From: Bacillota bacterium | GTDB lineage: Bacteria > Bacillota > Clostridia > Oscillospirales > Ruminococcaceae | Assembly: GCA_023395695.1 (NCBI GenBank) | Contig: JAEWYJ010000189.1 | Span: 1-5,040, forward strand | Direction of reading: 5' to 3' | DNA length: 5,040 bases | Shown here: in pieces, positions 1-5,029 of the stretch | Position numbering within the stretch: the stretch's first letter is position 1 | Layout: each line of letters begins with the position of its first letter | The notes under the pieces: model-generated | Databases searched by the model: none | What the model saw: the letters and a program-made list of their open reading frames with translations, nothing else | Told to the model about the DNA's origin: nothing | Program-made: the position numbers and the translations under genes

Positions 1-1
1 T

Positions 2-571
2 ACCGAAACACAGATTGACGACCCCGCTTTCAGCCTTGAGGCGCTGGTACCTCAGCTGCGTGCCGCGCTCGACACGCTGGAACAAAAAGCAGGGCACGCC
101 ATTCCACTGATTGCGGGCGGCGGCATCTTTTCAGGGGCCGATATCCATAGCATCCTCGCACGCGGCGCGGCCGCCGTGCAGATGGCAACCCGCTTTGTCG
201 CCACCGAGGAATGCGACGCCTCCCCCGCCTTTAAAGAGGCTTATGTCAATTGCAAAAAAGAGGACATCGTCATCATTAAAAGTCCGGTCGGCCTGCCGGG
301 GCGCGCCATTGGCAACAGCTTTTTGCAGCGGGCGGCGTCCAACCAAACCTGCCCCAAAAGCTGCCCGTGGCACTGCATTTCGTCCTGCACCGTTGAGAAT
401 GCGCCCTATTGCATTTCGGCGGCGCTGCTTGCGGCCTGCAAGGGCAAGCTGGAACAGGGCTTTGCATTCATCGGAGCCAACGGTTACCGCATTGACGGCA
501 TCACGACGGTGCATCGCCTGATCGAAACGCTGCATAACGAATTTATTGTCGCCGCAAAAACCGGCGTGTAG
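2..571 (+). CDS. FabK / nitronate monooxygenase-type FMN oxidoreductase, C-terminal part (5' end outside window)
   Basis: The frame is open from the window edge and gives 189 residues ending at TAG 569-571; the start lies upstream. It is the end of a TIM-barrel flavoenzyme of the superfamily holding nitronate monooxygenase and the enoyl-ACP reductase FabK. Fragment residues 36-43 (LIAGGGIF) match the glycine-rich strand that binds the FMN phosphate, and residues 55-65 (GAAAVQMATRF) match the next barrel strand. After SPVGLPGRA (94-102) comes a cysteine-rich stretch with Cys117, 121, 125, 129 and 137, then a short helical tail. Classical FabK, as I recall it, lacks such a cluster, so this belongs to the clostridial subgroup usually named nitronate monooxygenase. 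Its place 13 bases before fabF, in one operon with fabZ, suggests a role in fatty-acid synthesis, possibly 2-enoyl-ACP reduction with NAD(P)H. That role is inferred from context; the superfamily call is firm. Confidence 0.85.
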   Translation, partial: TETQIDDPAFSLEALVPQLRAALDTLEQKAGHAIPLIAGGGIFSGADIHSILARGAAAVQMATRFVATEECDASPAFKEAYVNCKKEDIVIIKSPVGLPGRAIGNSFLQRAASNQTCPKSCPWHCISSCTVENAPYCISAALLAACKGKLEQGFAFIGANGYRIDGITTVHRLIETLHNEFIVAAKTGV

Positions 572-578
572 AAGGAGG
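572..578 (+). promoter_or_regulatory. Strong Shine-Dalgarno site that sets the fabF start
   Basis: AAGGAGG lies 6 bases before ATG 585 and begins inside the last codon of the upstream gene. It fixes the fabF start at 585 rather than at the TTG at 546, which is in the same frame but inside the upstream coding region and without a ribosome site. It also shows that fabF is translated as part of the same message. Confidence 0.9.
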
Positions 579-584
579 AATTTT

Positions 585-1814
585 ATGAAACGCGTTGTGA
601 TTACCGGGCTGGGTGCCATTACGCCGGTCGGAAACGACGTTGCAACCTTTTGGCGGAATATTTCGGCCGGTGTGAGCGGCATCGGCTATATCACTCATTT
701 TGACACCGCCGACTACAAAGTGAAAATTGCAGCCGAGGTCAAGGACTTTGACATTACGCCCTATGTCGATAAAATGGCCGCCAAGCGTCTGGATCTTTTT
801 TCTCAGTATGCCATTGCGGCGGCCCAGCAGGCCATGGATGACAGCGCCCTTGTGTGCGACCCCGAACGGCTCGGCGTCTATTTTGGCTCCGGCATCGGCG
901 GGCTTAATACAATGGTGCGCGAGCAGGAGCGGCTTTTAAAAAGCGGCCCGGCGCGCGTTTCGGCTATGCTGATCCCCATGATGATTTCAAACCTGGCCGC
1001 GGGTAATGTTGCCATTCGCTTTAACGCGCAGGGCCCCTGCCTGCCGGTTGTTACAGCCTGCGCCACCGGCACCAACGCCGTTGGCGAGGCGTTTCGCGCC
1101 ATTGCAGAGGGTTATGCCGACGCGATTATCGCGGGTGGCACCGAGGCTTCGGTTACGCCGCTTGCGGTCGCGGGCTTTACAAACTGCATGGCGTTGACCC
1201 TCAACGGTGACCCCGCCACGGCTTGCCGGCCCTTTGACGCAAACCGCGACGGCTTCGTCATGGGCGAGGGTGCGGGCGCACTGATTCTTGAGGAATATGA
1301 ACATGCAAAAGCCCGGGGCGCTAAAATCTACGCCGAGGTCTGCGGCTACGGCCATACCTGCGACGCGCACCACGTCACCGCACCCGACCCCGAGGCCAAG
1401 GGCGCTTCCCGCGCGATTAAGGCCGCGATCTCGCAGGCTCAGATCAGCAGCGCCGACTGCGTTTATATCAATGCGCACGGCACCAGCACACCCTTAAACG
1501 ACAAAAGCGAGACGGCGGCCATTAAGCTGGCGCTTGGTGAAGATGCGGCTAAAAAGGCCGCTGTCAGCTCGACCAAATCGATGACCGGTCACATGCTGGG
1601 CGCTGCCGGCGCTGTGGAAGCGATTGCAGCGGTATTGGCGCTCGACAACGGTGTGCTGCCCCCTACTATTGGCTATGCCGAACCCGACCCCGAGTGCGAC
1701 CTCGACTACGTGCCCAACACGGCGCGTCAGGCCGATGTGACGCTGGCGATTTCGACCTCGCTGGGCTTTGGCGGACACAATGCCTGCCTTGCCTTCCGCA
1801 AGGTTGAGGGGTAA
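585..1814 (+). CDS. fabF: 3-oxoacyl-[acyl-carrier-protein] synthase II (KAS II)
   Basis: A full-length 409-residue condensing enzyme, the usual size for FabF (about 410). It performs the decarboxylating Claisen condensation of malonyl-ACP with acyl-ACP in the elongation cycle of type II fatty-acid synthesis, in the cytoplasm, normally as a homodimer with a thiolase fold. The protein opens with RVVITGLGAITPVG, typical of KAS I/II. The catalytic triad is in place: Cys159 in TACATG, His298 in NAHGTST and His336 in KSMTGHMLGAAG, with Lys331 conserved beside it. The glycine-rich end LGFGGHN (393-399) is also present. The start at 585 is set by AAGGAGG six bases upstream; a longer in-frame version from 546 would add 13 residues unlike the family. 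The gene lies 13 bases after the flavoenzyme and 5 before fabZ, so it is co-transcribed. Codons end mostly in G or C. The triad with two histidines separates it from FabH, which uses Cys-His-Asn. Confidence 0.97.
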   Translation: MKRVVITGLGAITPVGNDVATFWRNISAGVSGIGYITHFDTADYKVKIAAEVKDFDITPYVDKMAAKRLDLFSQYAIAAAQQAMDDSALVCDPERLGVYFGSGIGGLNTMVREQERLLKSGPARVSAMLIPMMISNLAAGNVAIRFNAQGPCLPVVTACATGTNAVGEAFRAIAEGYADAIIAGGTEASVTPLAVAGFTNCMALTLNGDPATACRPFDANRDGFVMGEGAGALILEEYEHAKARGAKIYAEVCGYGHTCDAHHVTAPDPEAKGASRAIKAAISQAQISSADCVYINAHGTSTPLNDKSETAAIKLALGEDAAKKAAVSSTKSMTGHMLGAAGAVEAIAAVLALDNGVLPPTIGYAEPDPECDLDYVPNTARQADVTLAISTSLGFGGHNACLAFRKVEG

Positions 1815-1819
1815 CCGCC

Positions 1820-2233
1820 ATGAACCGTGAGGCGATTAAAAATCTTCTTCCCCACCGTGAGCCGATGCTGCTGGTGGATGAGGCCGAGCTTGATGAAAGC
1901 GGCTGTGCCGTCGGGCGCTACACCGTGCGGGGTGACGAGCATTTTTTGCAGGGCCATTTCCCGGGTAACCCGGTTGTGCCGGGTGTAATTCTCTGTGAGA
2001 TTATGGCCCAGACCTGTTGCGTGCTGTTTGCCCGGGAGGCTGTGGGTAAAACGCCGTACTATACCGGTCTTGACAAGGTTAAGTTCCGCCGCAAGGTGCT
2101 GCCGGGAGACACCGTGGAAATGACCTGCACGGTCACAAAACACAAGGGCCCGTTCTACTTTATCAGCGGAAAGGGCACCGTTAATGGCGAGCTGGCGATT
2201 TCGGCTGATTTTTCGTTTGCATTGATGGATTGA
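1820..2233 (+). CDS. fabZ: 3-hydroxyacyl-[acyl-carrier-protein] dehydratase
   Basis: A 137-residue single hot-dog-fold dehydratase, normal length for FabZ (about 140-150). It removes water from 3-hydroxyacyl-ACP to give trans-2-enoyl-ACP in the elongation cycle. The family signatures are seen in order: LLPHREPMLLVD (9-20), then HFPGNPVVPGVILCEIMAQ (46-64) holding catalytic His46 and Glu60, then KVKFRRKVLPGDTV near residues 86-99. FabA would have a longer chain and a different active-site surround, so FabZ is preferred. The ribosome site GAGGGG (1806-1811) sits within the last codons of fabF, 8 bases before ATG 1820; the intergenic gap is only 5 bases, so translation is probably coupled. It is the last gene of the operon, as a strong terminator begins 10 bases after its TGA. 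In many clostridial fab operons accB lies between fabF and fabZ and further acc genes follow; none is present here. Confidence 0.97.
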   Translation: MNREAIKNLLPHREPMLLVDEAELDESGCAVGRYTVRGDEHFLQGHFPGNPVVPGVILCEIMAQTCCVLFAREAVGKTPYYTGLDKVKFRRKVLPGDTVEMTCTVTKHKGPFYFISGKGTVNGELAISADFSFALMD

Positions 2234-2243
2234 TAGATTTTTC

Positions 2244-2280
2244 AAGAGGGCTGAGCGCGGTTGCGTTCAGCCCTCTTTTT
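2244..2280 (+). terminator. Intrinsic terminator of the fab operon
   Basis: Arms 2244-2258 and 2263-2277 pair over 15 bp with one G-U pair around a GGTT loop, and the 3' arm runs into T 2276-2280. The hairpin is long and GC-rich and starts 10 bases after the fabZ stop, so this is a strong rho-independent terminator that ends the fatty-acid unit. Confidence 0.95.
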
Positions 2281-2292
2281 GTCAGCTTTAGC

Positions 2293-2327
2293 GAAAATAA
2301 ACCACCGGGGATCAACTTGATCCCCAG
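2293..2327 (-). terminator. Probable intrinsic terminator of the LysR gene
   Basis: GGGGATCAA (2307-2315) and TTGATCCCC (2317-2325) form a perfect 9-bp inverted repeat around one base, so the real loop is 3-5 bases. Read on the minus strand the stem gains a G-U pair (2306/2326) and a G-C pair (2305/2327), and it is followed by the T-rich stretch GGTTTATTTTCG (complement of 2292-2303). It lies directly after the LysR stop codon. The extra pairs and T-rich tail favour the minus strand, although the hairpin could act in both directions. Confidence 0.7.
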
Positions 2328-3215
2328 TTATCCTGAATGCACTGGCTTGTTTCTGTATGGCAGATAATCTAAAAACCGCTTAACTGCAAGGGACGCAGAT
2401 TTTTTATCTTTCATTGCAAGACCAATATTGCGATAAGCAGGTATGTCCAGCTCCTTTATTACAATTTGATATGAAATACGCTGCAAAATAAGTTCTGGCA
2501 AAATGCTAATGCCCAGTCCACTTTCAACCATGGACATGATGGCGTAATCATCCCATGTTGTAAAATGCACCTTTGGCTTGATACTACATTTTTCAAGTAT
2601 TTCTGATATTTCAGCTTTAGCGCCTTTCTCTAAAAGCATGAAAGGATAATGACATAAGGCTTTTATGGGAAAGCGATTACAGTTGGCCATCGGATGATTT
2701 TCTGGCAGAACTACGAGCAGTTTATCTTGCTCTAAAAAAGTTGTTTCAAACTCCGGGAGGGTAGGAAGCCTGAGAAAACCACAATCCACTCTCCCATTTA
2801 AAATCCAGCTTTCAATCTCTGTGTAGTCACCAAGAAGAAGTTCGTAATCAATATTAGGGTAGTCCATTTGAAACGCTTTGATAATATTGGGGAGCCAATG
2901 GGTCGCCACACTGGAAAACGTACCAATACGAATCAGACCTGACTGCAAACCATTTAGTTCATCTACCTGTACCTGTAAATTTTGATATTCAGTGCACACG
3001 CTTTGCGCAAATGGCAACAGTTTTAATCCATCTGAGGTTAGTCGTACGCCAGCTCGCCCACGTTCAAGAAGCGTAACACGCCATTCCTTTTCTAAATCGT
3101 TAATCATACGGCTAATGCCGGATTGAGAGTAATTCAATATTTCTGCTGTTTTTGTAAAACTGCCATACTCAACTGTCTTCACGAAAGCCATATATTTTTG
3201 AATGTTCATATCCAT
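2328..3215 (-). CDS. LysR-family transcriptional regulator
   Basis: A 295-residue protein, the standard length for LysR-type regulators. The N-terminal winged helix-turn-helix covers about residues 5-64; the helix-turn-helix core is GSFTKTAEILNYSQSGISRM (18-37), followed by the wing LLERGRAGVRLTSDG. A linker helix (about 65-88) leads to the ligand-binding domain, which starts at GLIRIGTFSS (93-102) and includes the conserved segment GLGISILPE (233-241). ATG 3215 is chosen because GGAG (complement of 3225-3228) lies 9 bases upstream; the Met at codon 3 would be 15 bases away. The gene is divergent from the tRNA-editing/proB pair with a 120-base shared region, the classic arrangement in which a LysR protein controls its neighbour and itself. 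A ligand tied to proline or glutamate metabolism is therefore an inference from context. The gene is AT-rich, unlike the fab operon beside it. Confidence 0.93.
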   Translation of the reverse strand: MDMNIQKYMAFVKTVEYGSFTKTAEILNYSQSGISRMINDLEKEWRVTLLERGRAGVRLTSDGLKLLPFAQSVCTEYQNLQVQVDELNGLQSGLIRIGTFSSVATHWLPNIIKAFQMDYPNIDYELLLGDYTEIESWILNGRVDCGFLRLPTLPEFETTFLEQDKLLVVLPENHPMANCNRFPIKALCHYPFMLLEKGAKAEISEILEKCSIKPKVHFTTWDDYAIMSMVESGLGISILPELILQRISYQIVIKELDIPAYRNIGLAMKDKKSASLAVKRFLDYLPYRNKPVHSG

Positions 3216-3224
3216 GTAATGTCA

Positions 3225-3228
3225 CTCC
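3225..3228 (-). promoter_or_regulatory. Ribosome-binding site of the LysR gene
   Basis: On the minus strand GGAG lies 9 bases before ATG 3215. It supports that start over the Met two codons further in. Confidence 0.65.
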
Positions 3229-3272
3229 AATGCATCTGAATTCATCATGTTATATATGATAAATATTCGCTT

Positions 3273-3299
3273 TTGTGATACATGGAAACATGATACACT
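3273..3299 (+). promoter_or_regulatory. Possible promoter of the tRNA-editing/proB operon
   Basis: TTGTGA (3273-3278) resembles a -35 box (4 of 6) and TACACT (3294-3299) a -10 box (4 of 6). The 15-base spacer is short, and the CATG-GAAA-CATG dyad sits between the boxes. A weak promoter overlapped by a dyad would fit control by the divergent LysR protein, either as activator or repressor. This is a reading by eye and may be wrong by some bases. Confidence 0.35.
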
Positions 3300-3321
3300 A
3301 TCAATACAAAAAATACAAGCG

Positions 3322-3327
3322 AAAGGA
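3322..3327 (+). promoter_or_regulatory. Ribosome-binding site selecting ATG 3336
   Basis: AAAGGA lies 8 bases before ATG 3336, good spacing. The in-frame TTG at 3330 would be only two bases away, so the start at 3330 is rejected. Confidence 0.75.
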
Positions 3328-3335
3328 AATTGATA

Positions 3336-3875
3336 ATGCTTTCTGTAAGTGACATTTACACAACTGCGCCGTCCGAGTTTAAGACGGAATTACAAGAAAA
3401 AACATACTATACACTTGATGCCCTACATATCCCATTTGAGCGTGTAAATACCGATGAAGCAATCTCAATGGACGATTGCATTCAGATTGATAAAAAGCTG
3501 AATATGAAAATGGTAAAGACGCTCTTTCTTTGCAATCGCCAACAAACAACCTTTTATCTGTTTATTACAGCAGGCTGCAAACCCTTTAGGTCAAAAGATT
3601 TCAGCAATGCACTGGAGGTGGCCCGGGTATCCTTTGGCCCTACGGATTTGATGGAAAAAATGTTGGGAACAAAAATTGGTGCGGCAACTGTGTTCAGCGC
3701 AATGCTTGATACAGATTATAGCGTACAAATAGTCTTTGATAAAGATGCTATCAAAGAAAAATGGTACGGATGCAGCGATGGCACAACCACAGGCTATATA
3801 AAGGTTGAGACGGAGCATATCATCCATAGGTTTTTGCCCTTTACGAAACACATACCAACAATTATAGAGGTGTAG
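3336..3875 (+). CDS. YbaK/ProXp-type aminoacyl-tRNA editing domain protein
   Basis: A 179-residue free-standing protein of the YbaK / prolyl-tRNA synthetase-associated (ProXp, PrdX) superfamily. Characterised members hydrolyse Ala-tRNA-Pro or Cys-tRNA-Pro formed by mistakes of prolyl-tRNA synthetase. Support comes from the early segment YYTLDALHIPFERVNTDEA (about 24-42), the core VKTLFLCNRQQTTFYLF holding Lys61, the equivalent of the functionally important lysine, and the mid-domain GCKPFRSKDFSNALEVARVSF. In related proteins a later motif reads roughly GCHPxxNTSS with a histidine; here residues 145-154 read GCSDGTTTGY, so that histidine is absent. The protein may act on another mischarged tRNA, use other residues, or have become a sensor. 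ATG 3336 follows AAAGGA; the TTG at 3330 is less likely. proB starts one base after its stop, so the two are co-translated. Family call is confident; the exact substrate is not known. Confidence 0.85.
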   Translation: MLSVSDIYTTAPSEFKTELQEKTYYTLDALHIPFERVNTDEAISMDDCIQIDKKLNMKMVKTLFLCNRQQTTFYLFITAGCKPFRSKDFSNALEVARVSFGPTDLMEKMLGTKIGAATVFSAMLDTDYSVQIVFDKDAIKEKWYGCSDGTTTGYIKVETEHIIHRFLPFTKHIPTIIEV

Positions 3876-3876
3876 C

Positions 3877-4674
3877 ATGGGATTATATCAAAATCGAATA
3901 GTCGTAAAAGTTGGCACTTCCACCCTAACAAACGAAATAGGGCAGAACAATTTGCGTTCTTTTGACCGCCTCGCCTGTATTCTATCCGATATCCACAACA
4001 TGGGGTATGAGATTATCTTAGTATCCTCTGGGGCCATTGCAATAGGAGCAAATAAACTCCAAATGAAAGCTCGGCCTACCTCCATGCGGCTCAAGCAAGC
4101 TGCGGCGGCGGTTGGGCAATGCAGTATCATGTTTTTGTACGATAAATTTTTTAATGATTATGACAAGTCTATCGCACAAATACTATTGAATGCTGATGAT
4201 ATTGAAATTGAGGAAAAGAAAGAAAATCTAACGAATACTTTTAATGCTTTGCTAGAGATGGGTATTATCCCAATTGTAAATGAAAACGACTCTGTCAGCT
4301 ATACCGAAATAGAATCGGAAGAGCGGCTGTTTGGTGATAATGATATGCTTTCCGCAGTCGTTTCCGTATTGTGCCGGGCGCAAAAACTGATTATTTTATC
4401 CGATATTGACGGCTTTTACGACAATGACCCCCGCCTTTACCCCAACGCTAAATTAATAGAGCGTATCAGTACAATAGACAAAAACGTGCAGTCTTTAGCC
4501 GGAGGGGCTGGTTCCCGGCGCGGTACAGGCGGCATGAGAACAAAGTTGCAAGCTGCAAAGTTGGCAACTGCACAAGGGATTGACACCATCATTACAAATG
4601 GCAAAAATCCGTCTGTATTATATGAGGTTATCAAAGGAGAAAGTGTTGGGACGCTCTTTATTGGCAAACGATGA
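3877..4674 (+). CDS. proB: Glutamate 5-kinase, short form without PUA domain
   Basis: A 265-residue amino-acid kinase that phosphorylates the side-chain carboxyl of glutamate with ATP, the first step of proline synthesis. Motifs in order: VVKVGTSTLT with Lys11, ILVSSGAIAIG (47-57) with Ser51, NENDSV (135-140), FGDNDMLSA (152-160), LSDIDGFYDNDP (174-185), the loop RRGTGGMRTKLQAA (214-227) with Lys223. All the key kinase residues appear present. Enzymes of the E. coli type have about 367 residues because of a C-terminal PUA domain; this one ends right after the kinase domain (TLFIGKR), with a clean TGA. Short forms exist naturally in several bacteria, so this need not be a truncation. The ribosome site AGAGGTG (3866-3872) lies in the last codons of the editing gene and ATG follows its stop by one base, so the genes are coupled. 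The usual partner proA (glutamyl phosphate reductase) is not next to it. Confidence 0.95.
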   Translation: MGLYQNRIVVKVGTSTLTNEIGQNNLRSFDRLACILSDIHNMGYEIILVSSGAIAIGANKLQMKARPTSMRLKQAAAAVGQCSIMFLYDKFFNDYDKSIAQILLNADDIEIEEKKENLTNTFNALLEMGIIPIVNENDSVSYTEIESEERLFGDNDMLSAVVSVLCRAQKLIILSDIDGFYDNDPRLYPNAKLIERISTIDKNVQSLAGGAGSRRGTGGMRTKLQAAKLATAQGIDTIITNGKNPSVLYEVIKGESVGTLFIGKR

Positions 4675-4739
4675 TACATCTTATTATATTATTTTAAACG
4701 ATTGTGTCCGTATTTCACTATGTATATTGGCCGATATGC

Positions 4740-4775
4740 GCCTAAAGAAACTGCCAATTGTCTAAATTGTTAGGC
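4740..4775. repeat. Nested inverted repeats
   Basis: GCCTAA (4740-4745) pairs with TTAGGC (4770-4775), and inside it CAATT (4755-4759) pairs with AATTG (4765-4769) around GTCTA. All pairs are perfect, but the stems are short and no T-run follows, so a terminator is unlikely. The function is unknown. Confidence 0.4.
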
Positions 4776-4804
4776 TGAGGCAGGTAATGAAATGCGCGCT
4801 TTTG

Positions 4805-4843
4805 AAGGCCTTCCAATGACAGCAATGCGATTGGAGGGTCCTT
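4805..4843 (+). terminator. Imperfect stem-loop, possible weak terminator
   Basis: AAGGCCTTCCAAT (4805-4817) pairs with ATTGGAGGGTCCTT (4830-4843), with one bulged base and one G-U pair, around a 12-base loop. It is followed only by TTTA after CC, a poor T-run. It may be the end point of proB transcription, 130 bases after the stop, or part of a repeat. Confidence 0.4.
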
Positions 4844-4870
4844 TATGCATGTAAGAGGTTTGTATCAGTT

Positions 4871-4905
4871 AATTGAGACGCCGTCAATTTACCAAGACGG
4901 CTTGG
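4871..4905. repeat. Overlapping, mutually exclusive hairpins
   Basis: Three perfect short stems overlap: AATTGA (4871-4876) with TCAATT (4884-4889); GCCGTC (4880-4885) with GACGGC (4896-4901); CCAAG (4892-4896) with CTTGG (4901-4905) around ACGG. The second cannot form together with either of the others. Such overlap can mark a switching RNA, but stems of 5-6 bp also arise by chance and no gene follows within the window. Confidence 0.35.
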
Positions 4906-4959
4906 CATAGCTGATGCTCTAAGGCTATATAATTTTAAAAATCATAATAAACTGGTGGT

Positions 4960-5004
4960 CAGACTGTCAAAGAAGTCGCCATCAGGCGGCTTTTTGACAG
5001 TCTG
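4960..5004. terminator. Long hairpin, bidirectional terminator-like
   Basis: Arms 4960-4980 and 4985-5004 pair over 20 bp with one bulged G (near 4972) and one G-U pair, around the loop ATCA. The inner part (4974-4980 with 4985-4991) followed by T 4991-4995 has the form of a compact intrinsic terminator on the plus strand. On the minus strand a similar hairpin is followed by CTTCTTTG. The outer CAGACTGTCAAA / TTTGACAGTCTG arms go beyond what a terminator needs, which suggests a repeat element or an element end. Confidence 0.7.
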
Positions 5005-5029
5005 ATGGCGTAGCTTTACGCTACGCCAT
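5005..5029. repeat. Perfect 10-bp inverted repeat abutting the previous hairpin
   Basis: ATGGCGTAGC (5005-5014) and GCTACGCCAT (5020-5029) pair without mismatch around TTTAC. It begins at the base after the preceding hairpin, so the two form a tandem cruciform-like block of 70 bases. There is no T-run, so a separate terminator is not indicated. A dispersed intergenic repeat or a recombination site is possible. Confidence 0.65.

Larger units (their letters stand above)
3216..3335. promoter_or_regulatory. Divergent regulatory region between the LysR gene and the tRNA-editing/proB operon
   Basis: This 120-base AT-rich gap must hold both promoters. Visible repeats are ATCAT (3244-3248) with ATGAT (3256-3260), an interrupted dyad of 17 bases; GTGATACATG (3275-3284) with CATGATACAC (3289-3298), an imperfect palindrome centred on CATG-GAAA-CATG; and a direct repeat of TGATACA at 3276-3282 and 3291-3297. 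LysR proteins commonly bind such dyads in the shared promoter region, so these are the best operator candidates. The strict ATC-N9-GAT box is not present: the first dyad has N11 between ATC and GAT. On the minus strand TATATAAC (complement near 3249-3256) is a possible LysR -10, without a clear -35. Confidence 0.6.

Noticed and set aside
546..584. Extended fabF start at TTG 546
   Set aside because: It would lie in the coding end of the upstream gene, lacks a ribosome site and adds 13 residues foreign to FabF; ATG 585 follows AAGGAGG.
131..682. 183-residue open frame on the minus strand opposite the flavoenzyme and fabF start
   Set aside because: It is the shadow of GC-rich coding sequence on the plus strand; it resembles no family and overlaps two well-supported genes.
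987..1478. 163-residue minus-strand open frame inside fabF
   Set aside because: Antisense to a fully conserved enzyme, with no ribosome site or family resemblance.
1727..2245. 172-residue minus-strand open frame across fabF and fabZ
   Set aside because: Lies opposite two recognised genes and begins next to the fab terminator; low-complexity shadow composition.
3591..3878. 95-residue minus-strand open frame opposite the editing gene
   Set aside because: Shadow of a recognised plus-strand gene with its own ribosome site and conserved motifs.
4672..4680. Copy of TGATACAT at the proB stop, also present in the divergent region at 3276
   Set aside because: A single 8-base match in a window of this size can be chance, and its position after the gene offers no clear role.
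4702..4728. TTGTGT and TATATT, promoter-like pair after proB
   Set aside because: The spacer is only 15 bases and no gene follows in the window; AT-rich spacers produce such matches easily.
4580..4765. 61-codon plus-strand frame overlapping the end of proB and running past it
   Set aside because: Most of it is out of phase inside proB; the part after proB resembles nothing and has no ribosome site. A remnant of proA was considered, but no proA motif is visible.
4787..4852. Short peptides of 10-20 codons beginning around ATGAAATG, near the AGG at 4781
   Set aside because: Overlapping starts in different phases, stops within the stem-loop, no known match; could be a leader peptide but nothing follows that it could control.
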